A DNA stretch of 64,000 nucleotides, from the NCBI RefSeq assembly GCF_036607905.1, contig NZ_CP144555.1, positions 806,001 to 870,000 of the forward strand. Direction: 5' to 3'. The stretch comes from Streptomyces sp. SCSIO 75703 (GTDB taxonomy: Bacteria; Actinomycetota; Actinomycetes; Streptomycetales; Streptomycetaceae). The stretch's first letter is position 1. Each line of letters begins with the position of its first letter. The notes beneath the pieces are model-generated. The model had not been told where the DNA came from. It did not search any database and saw nothing but the letters and a program-made list of their open reading frames with translations. The translations under genes and the position numbers were made by a program. Below, piece after piece: positions 48,587 through 57,580 of this stretch.

Positions 48587-49740
48587 CCCGCTCCGTCCAG
48601 GTCGCGGGCGATCCGCTCGGCGACGCGCTCCAGGAGCGGCCCCGCCTCGGCGATGCACCGGGCCACGTCCGGCTCCACGTCGGTGAGCGCGTACGCCCGC
48701 GCGATGCCCGCGCCCGCCAGCACCTCCGGCGTCAGCGCCAGCCGCCCGCACACCGCGACGACCTCCTTCCCCGCGGCCCGCGCCGCCGCCGCGACCCCGG
48801 CGGGGGCCTTCCCGTGCAGGGTCTGCGCGTCCAGCGAGCCCTCCCCCGTGATCACCAGGTCCGCCCGGTCCAGCGCCGGGGCGAAGCCCAGCACGTCGAG
48901 CATCACCTCGATGCCGGGCCGGAACCGCGCCCCGAGCAGCATCGCCCCGTAGCCGAGGCCGCCCGCCGCCCCGGCCCCCGGCGAGGCCGCGTACTCGGCG
49001 GCCCGTGGGCCGACCGCCGTCCCCAGGACCTCGGCGAAGCGCGCGAGGGCCGCGTCGAGCCGCGCCACGTCCTCGGGCGAGGCGCCCTTCTGCGGCCCGT
49101 AGACCGCGGGGGCGCCCTTGGGCCCGGTCAGCGGATTGTCGACGTCGCTGGCGAGCACCAGCTCGACGGAGGACAGCCGGGCGTCCAGCCCGGACAGGTC
49201 GGCCGAGGCGAGCGCGGCGAGACCCCCGCCGCCCGGCGCCACCGGCTCCCCCGCCGCGTCCAGGAACCGCGCGCCCAGCGCGGAGAGCATCCCCGCGCCA
49301 CCGTCCGTCGTCGCGCTGCCCCCGACGCCGAAGACGATGGTCCGCGCGCCCGCGTCCAGCGCGGCCCGCAGCAGTTCGCCGGAGCCGTGCGTGGAGGCCG
49401 TCAGCGGGGCGAGGACGCCCTCCGGCAGCCGCTGGAGCCCGCTGGCCTCGGCCATCTCGACCACCGCCGTCGACCCGCGCAGCGCGAACGCGGCCGTCAC
49501 CTCGTCCCCGAGCGGACCGGCGACCCGCACCGTGCGGCGCGCGAAACCGGCCGCGACCGCCGCGGCGACGGTGCCGTCGCCGCCGTCGGCGACCGGCAGC
49601 GCCTCCACCACGAGGTCGGGCCGTACCCGGCGCAGGCCGGCCGTGACCCGCCGGGCGACCTCGACGGCCGTCAGCGACCCCTTGAACTTGTCCGCGGCGA
49701 CGAGGACCCCGCGGGTCCCGTCCACAGCAGCGTCAGCCAC
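48574..49740 (-). CDS. glxK: Glycerate kinase (GlxK/GarK type)
   Basis: 388 residues, type I glycerate kinase. Conserved: LVAADKFKGSLTAVEVARRVTAGLRR, PVADGGDGTVAAAV, VFGVGGSATTDGGAGMLSALGARF, LASDVDNPLTGPKGAPAVYGPQKGA, DLVITGEGSLDAQTLHGKAPAGV. It phosphorylates D-glycerate, linking glyoxylate metabolism to glycolysis; that glyoxylate comes from the adjacent ethylmalonyl-CoA pathway is suggestive. GTG 49738-49740 is the start, with GGGGAG 7 nt upstream. Confidence 0.93.
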   Translation of the reverse strand: MADAAVDGTRGVLVAADKFKGSLTAVEVARRVTAGLRRVRPDLVVEALPVADGGDGTVAAAVAAGFARRTVRVAGPLGDEVTAAFALRGSTAVVEMAEASGLQRLPEGVLAPLTASTHGSGELLRAALDAGARTIVFGVGGSATTDGGAGMLSALGARFLDAAGEPVAPGGGGLAALASADLSGLDARLSSVELVLASDVDNPLTGPKGAPAVYGPQKGASPEDVARLDAALARFAEVLGTAVGPRAAEYAASPGAGAAGGLGYGAMLLGARFRPGIEVMLDVLGFAPALDRADLVITGEGSLDAQTLHGKAPAGVAAAARAAGKEVVAVCGRLALTPEVLAGAGIARAYALTDVEPDVARCIAEAGPLLERVAERIARDLDGAGGPR

Positions 49741-49883
49741 CTTGTTCTCCCCTTGCTCGTCCGAGCCTTGCGCATGTCAAGGCAGTCGCGCCGCAGCGAC
49801 CTTAACCGCGGCCCCGCCGCCCCGTCATGCCCCCGCCCACACCGTGGAAGCCGCACCGGCCCGCCCCGGCCCCGGCGCCCGGT

Positions 49884-49889
49884 TACGCT
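49884..49889 (+). promoter_or_regulatory. -10 box for a leaderless Nudix transcript
   Basis: TACGCT ends 6 nt before ATG 49896; no Shine-Dalgarno. Confidence 0.5.
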
Positions 49890-49895
49890 GCGTGG

Positions 49896-50399
49896 ATGAG
49901 CACCGCCGACTACGCGGCCTACATCGCGGGCCTCCCCCGGGTCCTCGTCGCCTCCGCCGCCCTCTTCCGCCACGCCGACGGCCGGGTCCTGCTCGTCAAG
50001 CCGAACTACCGCGACGGCTGGACGCTGCCCGGCGGCACCGTCGAGTCCGACGACGGGGAGACCCCGCGCCAGGCCGCCCGGCGCGAGACGGCCGAGGAGA
50101 TCGGCCTCGACGTGCCGCTCGGCCGGCTGCTCACGGTGGACTGGGTGCCGGGCGAGGGCCGGCCCCCGATCGTGGCGTACGTGTACGACGGCGGCGTGCT
50201 GGACGAGGCGCGGTTCGGCGCGATCCAGCTCCAGGAGGAGGAACTGCTGTCCTGGCGGCTGGTGCGCCGCGCGGAGATCCCCGGCCACCTGCGGGGCGCG
50301 CTGTGCGGCCGGGTGCTGACCGCCCTGGACGTCCTCGCCGACGGCGCCGGCACCGCCGAGCTGGAGAACGGCCGGCGCGTCGGGCACCAGGGAGGCTAA
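49896..50399 (+). CDS. Nudix hydrolase
   Basis: 167 residues. The Nudix box GX5EX7REUXEEXGU is intact in [28 protein letters not shown] (split: Gly, Glu and REtaEEiG all present). Its opening [30 protein letters not shown] suggests nucleotide or sugar-phosphate substrates, but the substrate is not decidable. Predicted leaderless start at ATG 49896. The following Sir2 gene starts 40 bp downstream with its own -10. Confidence 0.92.
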   Translation: MSTADYAAYIAGLPRVLVASAALFRHADGRVLLVKPNYRDGWTLPGGTVESDDGETPRQAARRETAEEIGLDVPLGRLLTVDWVPGEGRPPIVAYVYDGGVLDEARFGAIQLQEEELLSWRLVRRAEIPGHLRGALCGRVLTALDVLADGAGTAELENGRRVGHQGG

Positions 50400-50427
50400 T
50401 CCACTCGCCCCGCCGGTCCCGGCGGCC

Positions 50428-50433
50428 TACCCT
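50428..50433 (+). promoter_or_regulatory. -10 box for a leaderless Sir2 transcript
   Basis: TACCCT ends 6 nt before ATG 50440; no Shine-Dalgarno. Confidence 0.5.
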
Positions 50434-50439
50434 CGCCCC

Positions 50440-51171
50440 ATGAACAGGCCCCTCGTCGCCCTCCTCACCGGGGCCGGTGTCTCGACCGACTCCGGCATCC
50501 CCGACTACCGCGGGCCCAGCGGGCTGTGGCGGGAGGATCCCGAGGCCGAGAAGCTCGTGACCTACGACTTCTATATGAACGACCCGGAGATCCGGCGCCG
50601 GTCATGGCAGATGCGACGCCGCGGCCTCGCCCTGCGGGCCGGGCCGAACGCGGCCCACCGGGCGGTGGCCGAGCTGGAGCGGTCCGGGGTACCGGTCCGG
50701 GTGATCACGCAGAACGTGGACGGGCTGCACCAGCTCGCCGGGATGCCCGAACGGAAGGTGCTGGAGCTGCACGGCAGCGTGCGCGGTGTCGTGTGCACCC
50801 GGTGCGGGGCGCGCGGGCCGATGGCGGACGCCCTCGCCCGGGTCGAGGCCGGAGAGGCCGACCCGCCCTGCGAGGAGTGCGGCGGCATCCTGAAGTCGGC
50901 GACCGTGATGTTCGGCGAGTCCCTCGACCCCGAGGTGCTGGGGCAGGCCCTCGCCATCAGCAAGGCGTGCGACGTGTTCGTCGCGGCGGGCACCAGCCTC
51001 CAGGTCCAGCCCGCCGCGGGCCTCGCCGGCGTCGCCGCCGGCCACGGGGCCCGCCTGATCATCGTCAACGCCGAACCGACCCCGTACGACGACCTCGCCG
51101 ACGAGGTCGTTCGCGAACCCCTCGGCACCGCCCTCCCCACCCTCCTGCGCCGCCTGGCCACCGAGACATGA
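50440..51171 (+). CDS. Sir2-type NAD-dependent protein deacylase (CobB class)
   Basis: 243 residues. Sirtuin motifs: LLTGAGVSTDSGIPDYRGPSG (NAD), ITQNVDGLHQLAG with catalytic His in LELHGSV, and a zinc site of four cysteines CTRCGARG...CEECGG. FGESLDPEVL and VFVAAGTSLQVQPAAGL complete the fold. It removes acyl groups (acetyl or succinyl) from lysines, including acetyl-CoA synthetase in homologues. Starts leaderless. It is convergent with the ogt gene. Confidence 0.94.
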   Translation: MNRPLVALLTGAGVSTDSGIPDYRGPSGLWREDPEAEKLVTYDFYMNDPEIRRRSWQMRRRGLALRAGPNAAHRAVAELERSGVPVRVITQNVDGLHQLAGMPERKVLELHGSVRGVVCTRCGARGPMADALARVEAGEADPPCEECGGILKSATVMFGESLDPEVLGQALAISKACDVFVAAGTSLQVQPAAGLAGVAAGHGARLIIVNAEPTPYDDLADEVVREPLGTALPTLLRRLATET

Positions 51172-51242
51172 CCGCGAACGCCCCGGGCGGGCCCGGAACG
51201 GCTCCCGGGGCGGGCCGTGGGCGGGGAGGGCGTCGTGGGTGG

Positions 51243-51731
51243 TCAGAAGAGGGGTCGCGGCCCGGCCTGTTCGAGGGCGAGGAGCCGGCGTTTGCGGGGC
51301 AGGCCGCCGCCGTAGCCGGTGAGGGCGCCTCTCGCGCCGACGACCCGGTGGCAGGGGACGACGATGCCGACCGGGTTGCGTCCGTTGGCGAGGCCGACGG
51401 CGCGGGAGGCGGCGGGGGTGCCGAGGTCGGCGGCGAGCTGTCCGTAGGTGCGGGTCTCGCCGTACGGGATGGTGCGCAGGCGCTGCCAGACGGAGCGCTG
51501 GAACGGGGTGCCGTCAAGGCGCAGTGCGAGGGTGAACTCGCGCAGCTCGCCCGCGAAGTAGGCGGCCAGTTGCCGTTTCGCCTCGGCGAAGGGCGCTTCG
51601 TCGGGAACGCCGAAGGTCTCCTCGGGCGGGCGGTGGCGCTGGTCGCTCATGTACAGGCCGCACAGGACGCCGTCCTCGGCGACGAGGGTGAGCGGGCCGC
51701 AGGGACTGTCGGTGACGGTGTGCCGCTTCAT
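51243..51731 (-). CDS. ogt: Methylated-DNA-protein cysteine methyltransferase (Ogt)
   Basis: 162 residues. The acceptor is Cys127 in the motif VVPCHRV, with the Arg finger loop RAVGLANGRNP before it. It repairs O6-methylguanine by transferring the methyl group to itself. ATG 51729-51731 lies 13 nt after the Ada-AlkA stop, so the two are in one operon of alkylation repair. Confidence 0.95.
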   Translation of the reverse strand: MKRHTVTDSPCGPLTLVAEDGVLCGLYMSDQRHRPPEETFGVPDEAPFAEAKRQLAAYFAGELREFTLALRLDGTPFQRSVWQRLRTIPYGETRTYGQLAADLGTPAASRAVGLANGRNPVGIVVPCHRVVGARGALTGYGGGLPRKRRLLALEQAGPRPLF

Positions 51732-51744
51732 TGCGGGGCCTTCC

Positions 51745-53232
51745 TCAGGCGGGGAGCTGGTTGATCGGGTGGCTGTCGGTCGCCCACAGGTACTGCACCG
51801 CGTACGCCCGCCAGGGCCGCCAGGCCGCCGCGTGCGCGGTGAGCGCGGCCGGGGTGGCGGGCAGGCCCAGGCGGCGGGCGGCGCGGCGGACGCCGAGGTC
51901 GGTGGGGAGGAAGGCGTCCGGGTCGCCGAGGGCGCGCATGGCGATGACCCCGGCCGTCCAGGGGCCGAAGCCGGGCAGGGCGAGCAGCCGCTCCCGGGTC
52001 CGCGCCCAGTCGCTGCCGGCGCCGAGGGTCAGGGTGCCGTCGGCGAGGCGGGCGGCGAGGGTGGTGAGCGTGGTCCGGCGGGCGCGGGGCAGGGCCAGCC
52101 GCTCCGGGTCGAGGGCCGCGAGCGCCTCGGCGGCGGGGAAGAGGTGGGTGAGTCCGCCCTCGGGGTCGTCGACCGGCTCGCCGTGGGCGGTGACCAGGCG
52201 GGCGGCGTGGGTGCGGGCGGCGGCGGTGGAGATCTGCTGGCCGAGGACGGCGCGCACGGCGAACTCGGCCTCGTCCACGGTGCGCGGCACGCGCCGCCCC
52301 GGTGCGGCGTCGACCAGTGGGGCGAGCAGCGGGTCGGCGCGCAGCCGGTCGTCGACGGCGGCCGGGTCGGCGTCCAGGTCGAGCAGGCGGCGGCAGCGGC
52401 TGATGGCGACGGTGAGGTCGCGCGGGTCGGTGAGCGTGAGGCGGCAGGCGATGTGGCCGGCGCCCGGGGTGAGGGCCACCGTGCCGTGGCCGTACGGGAG
52501 GCGCAGGGTGCGGCGGTAGGAGCCGTCGCGCCACTCCTCGACGCCGGGTACGGCGGTGGCGGCGAGGTGGCCGAAGAGGTTGTCGGGGTGGAGCGGCGCG
52601 CGGAAGGGGAGCCGCAGGGCGAGGGTGCCGGCGGTGGCGGGCGTGCCGGGGGCCGTGGGGCGGCCGGCGCGCGGGGCGCGGGCGCGCAGCTCGCCGGGGC
52701 TCAGGGCGAAGACCTCGCGGACCGTGTCGTTGAAGGTGCGTACGGAGGAGAAGCCGGCCGCGAAGGCGACGTCCGCCATGGGCATCGGGGTCGTCTCGAT
52801 CAGCAGGCGGGCGGTCTGGGCGCGCTGGGCGCGGGCGAGGGCGAGGGGCCCGGCGCCGACCTCGGCGAGGAGTTGGCGTTCGATCTGGCGGGTGCTGTAG
52901 CCGAGCCGGGCGGCGAGTCCGGGGACGCCCTCGCGGTCGACGGTGCCGTCGGCGATCAGCCGCATGGCGCGGGCGGTCAGGTCGGCGCGGTGGTTCCACT
53001 CGGGCGAGCCGGGGCTGGAGTCGGGGCGGCAGCGGCGGCAGGCGCGGAAACCGGCCCGTCGGCAGGCGGCGGCGCTCGGGTGGAAGGTCATGTTGCCCGG
53101 TTTGGGCGGGACGGCCGGGCAGCTCGGGCGGCAGTACACGCGGGTGGTCAGGACGGCGGTGAAGAACCAGCCGTCGAACCGCGCGTCCTTCGACTGGACG
53201 GCGCGCACGCAGCGCTCGGTGTCGGTGTGCAT
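51745..53232 (-). CDS. Ada-AlkA fusion: methyl-phosphotriester sensor and 3-methyladenine glycosylase
   Basis: 495 residues. Residues 1-75 form an Ada N-terminal zinc domain with Cys34, Cys38, Cys65 and Cys68, spaced exactly as Cys38/42/69/72 of E. coli Ada, so Cys34 is the methyl-acceptor. An AraC-type HTH follows (DREGVPGLAARLGYSTRQIERQL and PMADVAFAAGFSSVRTFND). The C-terminal AlkA part has the helix-hairpin-helix LPGFGPWTAGVIAMRALGDPDAFLPTDLG with the catalytic Asp. It lacks the O6-methylguanine transferase part, which ogt supplies. ATG 53230-53232 or the earlier ATG 53244 could start it; neither has a clear ribosome-binding site. Confidence 0.92.
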   Translation of the reverse strand: MHTDTERCVRAVQSKDARFDGWFFTAVLTTRVYCRPSCPAVPPKPGNMTFHPSAAACRRAGFRACRRCRPDSSPGSPEWNHRADLTARAMRLIADGTVDREGVPGLAARLGYSTRQIERQLLAEVGAGPLALARAQRAQTARLLIETTPMPMADVAFAAGFSSVRTFNDTVREVFALSPGELRARAPRAGRPTAPGTPATAGTLALRLPFRAPLHPDNLFGHLAATAVPGVEEWRDGSYRRTLRLPYGHGTVALTPGAGHIACRLTLTDPRDLTVAISRCRRLLDLDADPAAVDDRLRADPLLAPLVDAAPGRRVPRTVDEAEFAVRAVLGQQISTAAARTHAARLVTAHGEPVDDPEGGLTHLFPAAEALAALDPERLALPRARRTTLTTLAARLADGTLTLGAGSDWARTRERLLALPGFGPWTAGVIAMRALGDPDAFLPTDLGVRRAARRLGLPATPAALTAHAAAWRPWRAYAVQYLWATDSHPINQLPA

Positions 53233-53411
53233 CCCGGTCGGCATGGGTCCAGGATGCGGTACGGGCGGGGCCGGGTCTGGCGGGAATCCGACACGGACGT
53301 CCCCTTCCCGCGGGCCCGGCCCCGGAGCGGCGGGTCCCCGCCCCGGCGCCGCGGGCCGGGCCCGGAGGGCCGGGCTACGCGTCCCGACCCGGTGCCCGCC
53401 CGCTCCCCCGG

Positions 53412-56400
53412 CTACGTCGTCGCGGTGGGGCGGCGGGAGGCGGCCGGGGCCTGCGCGATGTCCGTGATCGGGCGGAGCCGGTAGGTGTAGGCGTAGTCGC
53501 GGTCGGCGAGGAGCTTGTACGCGTCGTGGGTGGGGGCGCCCCAGCTGTTGTCGCCGCCGACGCCCATCTGGCGGTGGTTGAGCCGCAGGACGACCTGGTC
53601 GCGGGGGGTGAGCTGGTAGTCGTGGCGGACGCCGGTGGACAGGTCCTCGGGGGTGAAGAAGGAGGCGTTGACCTCCAGGAGGGGTTCGCCGGTGGCGAGG
53701 AGTCCGACGCCGTCGCGGCCGGTGAGGGCGGCCCAGCGCACGTCGGTCTTGTTGCCGTTCTCCTGCGGGCGGATGTACGGGGTCCACTGCTCGGCGACGG
53801 TGCCGGAGTAGCGGCCGACGTCGGTGCCGGTGTGGCGGTCCCAGTGGTTCTCCTCGGGGCCGCGCCCGTAGTAGTGCAGCCGGTCCAGGCCGCGCGGCAG
53901 GAACAGCAGCGAGCCGACCTCGGGGAGGTAGGGCAGGTCGGGGGCACCGGGGTGGAGGGTGTGGTCGACCTTGATCTCGCCGTTGCCGAAGACGGTGTAG
54001 GTCGTGGTGTACGCGGAGGCGACCCGGGTGGGCAGGGTGCCCGCGACGGCGATCTCGACGGCCCGGTCGCCCAGTTCGCGCACGGTGACGCCGGTGACGG
54101 TGCGGCGGGCGCCGGCGTCGCGCCAGGTCTGGTTGCGGGTGTGCTGGCCGGTGCCCTTGTCGTTGTCGGTGGGCGCCCGCCAGAAGTTGGGCACCGGCCC
54201 CGAGGTGAGCAGGCGGGTGCCGTGGGCCTCGTAGGAGGTGAGGGTGCCGGAGCGCCGGTCGAGGGTGAGGCCGAAGTCCTCGCCGCGGACCGTGACCTTG
54301 CCGTCGCGGTCCTCCAGGCGCAGGGCGGGGACCGTGGCGAGGCGTACCGGCGTGACGGCGGGGGCGTCGGAGGGCAGCGGGAGCTGGTGCCGGGCGATCT
54401 CGTGACCGGCCTTCGCCCAGGGGGTGGACTCCTTGAGGGCGAAGGAGAGTTCGAGGAAGTACTCGGTGCCGGCGGCGGGCCGGGCGGGGAGCCGGACGGG
54501 CAGGGTGATGTCCTTGCGGGCGAGCGGCGCCACGTCGAGCTGGTCGCGGGTGAGCTTCCCCTCCCCCACCGCCTCGCCGTCCGCGACCAGGCGCCAACTG
54601 CCGGCGAACTCCCGCAGGTTGGTGAAGAGGTATTCGTTGACGAGGGTGACGGCGCCGGGTCCGCCGCCGGGGGTGCGGCTCGCGCCGACCGCCTGGAGGA
54701 CGCGGGTGATCTCGGCGGCCTTGCCGGTGAGGCGCCGGTCGGCGGTGAGGATGCCGTCGGCGCAGAAGGCGCCGTCGTTGGGGTTGTCGCGCCAGTCGCC
54801 GCCGTAGGCGAGGAAGGTCTTCGCGCCGGGCTGTTCCCGGGAGGTCCGGACGGTCTCGGCGTCGAACCAGAAGCGCACGCCGTCGTCGCCGGGTCCGCGG
54901 CGCTTTGAGGCCAGGTCGGCGGCGCCGAGGGCGCGGGCGTAGACGCGGGCGCGGCGGATGGTGCCGCTGAACTCGCGGGTCTGGTTGTCGGCGTCGGTGG
55001 CGAGGGAGAGGGGGGCGGTGTTGGCGGCGGGCCGCAGCGTGGTGGCGCGGGTGGCGCGCACGGTGCCGTCGACGTACAGGGTGAGGGTGCCGGCGTCGGC
55101 GTCGAAGACGCCGGCGAGGTGGTGTTCTCTGCCGGTCCAGTCGTCCGGCAGGTCCCAGGTCGCGGTGATCCACTGGCTGCCGGAGTAGAGGAAGAACTCC
55201 AGGGTGCGGTGGTTCTGTTTGAGGGCGTACTGGGTGTCGCCCTTGGCGATGATCGGCTGGTGGTAGCCGGGCACGCCGGGAGTGACCCAGGCTTCCAGGG
55301 TGAGCGAGCCGGTGAGGTCGAGCCGCTCGTCGCGGGCGAAGACGGTGCCCCCGGACAGGCCCCGTTCGCGGTCGAAGGAGCCGCCGGGGGCGAGGATCTC
55401 GCCGCGCAGGGCGGCCGGTCCGGTCTCGGTGAGCAGGGTGCGGGCGGGGACCGGCCAGTGCAGCGACTGGTCGGCGAAGTCCCAGACCCAGCCGCCCTGG
55501 AGCACGTCGTGGCGGCGGACGACGTCCCAGTACTCGCGGAAGTTGCCGTTGGAGTTCCCCATCGCGTGGGAGTACTCGATCATGACGTACGGGCGGGTGT
55601 CGGCGGTGTCCGCGGCGCGCTGTTCGACGCGCTGGGGCGTCTCGTACATGGCCGAGCGGATGTCGCTGACGCCGGGGCGGTCGTCGCCCTCGTACTGGAT
55701 GACGCGGGTGGTGTCGTAGGAGCGGATCCAGTCGTGCATGGCGACGAAGGTGCTGCCGCCGCCGGCCTCGTTGCCGAGGGACCAGATGACGACGCAGGCG
55801 TGGTTCTTGTCGCGGTGCACCATGTTGCGGGCGCGGGCGACGCACGCCGCCGACCAGTCGGGGTGGTCGCCGGGGAAGCGGTCGCGGATGCCGTGGGTCT
55901 CCAGGTTGGTCTCGTCGACGACGTAGAGCCCGTACTCGTCGGCGAGTTCGAGCCAGAGCGGGTTGCCGGGGTAGTGGGAGGTGCGGACGCTGTTCATGTT
56001 CATCCGCTTGATGAGCCGGATGTCCTCCGTCATGTCGGCGCGGGTGAGCGCGGTGCCGCGGGCGGGGTGCATCTCGTGCCGGTTGGTGCCGCGCAGGGAG
56101 ACGGGACGGCCGTTGATGCGCATGAGCCCGTCCTTGAGGGCGAACTCGCGGAAGCCGACCCGGTGCGAGAGGGTCTGGATCACGGTGCCCGCCGGATCGC
56201 GCAGGGTGAGGACGGCGGTGTACAGGTAGGGGTGTTCGGCCGACCACAGGCGGGGCGCGGTGACGGCCTTCGCGGCCCGTACGGTGACGTCCTGGCCGGC
56301 GGGGGCGGCGGCGAGGTCGACGCGCTGGCGCAGCGGCCGGGGCCAGACGGGGTGGCCGGCGGCGTCGTGGAGCTGGGTCTCCACCGTGTGGGCACCGGCG

Positions 56401-57329
56401 GCGGGGGTGCCGTGGGCGCGGACGCTCGCGGTGACCTTCAGCTCGGCGTCGCGGTAGGCGGCGTCGAGGGGGGTCTCCAGCCGGAAGTCGCGCAGCCGCA
56501 CGGTGGGCGTGGAGTACAGGTAGACCGAGCGGAAGATGCCGCTCAGCCGGATCATGTCCTGGTCCTCCAGCCAGTCGCCGTCGGCGTAGCGGTAGACCTC
56601 CACGGCGATGTGGTTGGTGCCGGGGCGCAGGTGGTCGGTGACGTCGTACTCGGAGGGGGTGTAGGAGTCCTCGTCGTAGCCGAGGAGCGTGCCGTTGATC
56701 CACACGTAGTGGGCGGACTTGACGCCCTCGAAGTGCAGGAAGGTGCGGCGGCCGGACCAGTCGCGGGGCACGGTGAAGGTGCGCCGGTACTGGCCGACCG
56801 GGTTGTAGCGGGTGGGGGCGGCGGGCGGCCGCGGTTCCTCGCCGTGGCCGTTGGCGCCCCAGTAGGGGTAGGTGATGTTGAGGTAGACGGGCAGGTCGTG
56901 GCCGTGGAGCTGCCAGACGGAGGGGACGGGGAGGGTGTCCCAGCCGGAGTCGTCGAGGTCGGTGCGGTGGAAGTCGGGGTCGCGGTCCTCGGGGCGGTCG
57001 GCGTGCGCGAACTTCCAGGTGCCGTCGAGGCTCAGCCGGTACGGGGAGCGGGTGCGGTCGCCGGCGAGGGCCTGCGGGAGGTCGGCGTAGGGCATGAGCG
57101 TGGTGTGCGGGGGCTCGGTGCCGACGCTGTGGACGCCGAAGTCGTTCCACTCCGGGTCCCGGGCGGCGTCCGCGCGGCGTCCGGCGGAGCGGGCCTGGAC
57201 GGTGGAGGCCGACAGCGCGAGGGCACCGAACACGGCGGCTCCCCCTTCCAGGAGGCGGCGCCGGCTGACGAGCGGCCGGGAGCGGGGGACCGGGGCGGGG
57301 GCGTGGGGTGACACGGGAGTGTGCGGCAT
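53412..57329 (-). CDS. lacZ: Exported GH2 beta-galactosidase with inserted LamG domain
   Basis: 1305 residues. Tat signal: SRRRLLEGGAAVFGALALSA. The GH2 modules (sugar-binding, Ig-like, TIM barrel) follow in order; the acid/base is Glu521 in WSLGNEAGGG and the nucleophile Glu585 in VMIEYSHAMGNSNGN. Residues about 655-815 are a LamG/concanavalin-like domain (SLTLEAWVTPGVPGYHQPIIAKGD and after) inserted within the catalytic barrel, ahead of the conserved FLAYGGDWRDNPNDGAFCADG. C-terminal beta-small-chain domain ends the protein. It hydrolyses terminal beta-galactosides outside the cytoplasm. ATG 57329 has GGAAGG upstream. Confidence 0.94.
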   Translation of the reverse strand: MPHTPVSPHAPAPVPRSRPLVSRRRLLEGGAAVFGALALSASTVQARSAGRRADAARDPEWNDFGVHSVGTEPPHTTLMPYADLPQALAGDRTRSPYRLSLDGTWKFAHADRPEDRDPDFHRTDLDDSGWDTLPVPSVWQLHGHDLPVYLNITYPYWGANGHGEEPRPPAAPTRYNPVGQYRRTFTVPRDWSGRRTFLHFEGVKSAHYVWINGTLLGYDEDSYTPSEYDVTDHLRPGTNHIAVEVYRYADGDWLEDQDMIRLSGIFRSVYLYSTPTVRLRDFRLETPLDAAYRDAELKVTASVRAHGTPAAGAHTVETQLHDAAGHPVWPRPLRQRVDLAAAPAGQDVTVRAAKAVTAPRLWSAEHPYLYTAVLTLRDPAGTVIQTLSHRVGFREFALKDGLMRINGRPVSLRGTNRHEMHPARGTALTRADMTEDIRLIKRMNMNSVRTSHYPGNPLWLELADEYGLYVVDETNLETHGIRDRFPGDHPDWSAACVARARNMVHRDKNHACVVIWSLGNEAGGGSTFVAMHDWIRSYDTTRVIQYEGDDRPGVSDIRSAMYETPQRVEQRAADTADTRPYVMIEYSHAMGNSNGNFREYWDVVRRHDVLQGGWVWDFADQSLHWPVPARTLLTETGPAALRGEILAPGGSFDRERGLSGGTVFARDERLDLTGSLTLEAWVTPGVPGYHQPIIAKGDTQYALKQNHRTLEFFLYSGSQWITATWDLPDDWTGREHHLAGVFDADAGTLTLYVDGTVRATRATTLRPAANTAPLSLATDADNQTREFSGTIRRARVYARALGAADLASKRRGPGDDGVRFWFDAETVRTSREQPGAKTFLAYGGDWRDNPNDGAFCADGILTADRRLTGKAAEITRVLQAVGASRTPGGGPGAVTLVNEYLFTNLREFAGSWRLVADGEAVGEGKLTRDQLDVAPLARKDITLPVRLPARPAAGTEYFLELSFALKESTPWAKAGHEIARHQLPLPSDAPAVTPVRLATVPALRLEDRDGKVTVRGEDFGLTLDRRSGTLTSYEAHGTRLLTSGPVPNFWRAPTDNDKGTGQHTRNQTWRDAGARRTVTGVTVRELGDRAVEIAVAGTLPTRVASAYTTTYTVFGNGEIKVDHTLHPGAPDLPYLPEVGSLLFLPRGLDRLHYYGRGPEENHWDRHTGTDVGRYSGTVAEQWTPYIRPQENGNKTDVRWAALTGRDGVGLLATGEPLLEVNASFFTPEDLSTGVRHDYQLTPRDQVVLRLNHRQMGVGGDNSWGAPTHDAYKLLADRDYAYTYRLRPITDIAQAPAASRRPTATT

Positions 57330-57443
57330 GACCGTGGCCTTCCGTGGGGCGCCGAGGCGGCTCGGCGTGCGGTGCGGGGACGGCTGGGGAGAGCGGTCCG
57401 TGGGGCGAACTGCCGGTGGGGGGAGCGCTGCTGAGCCAGGGTC

Positions 57444-57472
57444 ACCCTAGGACCCGAACACAACCGAATCAA
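57444..57472 (-). promoter_or_regulatory. Promoter of the beta-galactosidase gene
   Basis: On the minus strand: -35 TTGATT (complement of 57467-57472), 17-nt spacer, -10 TAGGGT (complement of 57444-57449). The flanking DNA carries direct repeats (TTCGG twice in the spacer; ACCGAC twice upstream), possible regulator sites. The leader is about 110 nt. Confidence 0.6.
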
Positions 57473-57580
57473 TTACCCCGTCGGTCTCTGTCGGTTCCTG
57501 GTGGTGTGGTTCGGCCACGCGCGGCGCCCACGCCCCCGGGTGCGGGGCGTGGGCGCGGGGCGGGGCCGGTGGCGGGCGGG

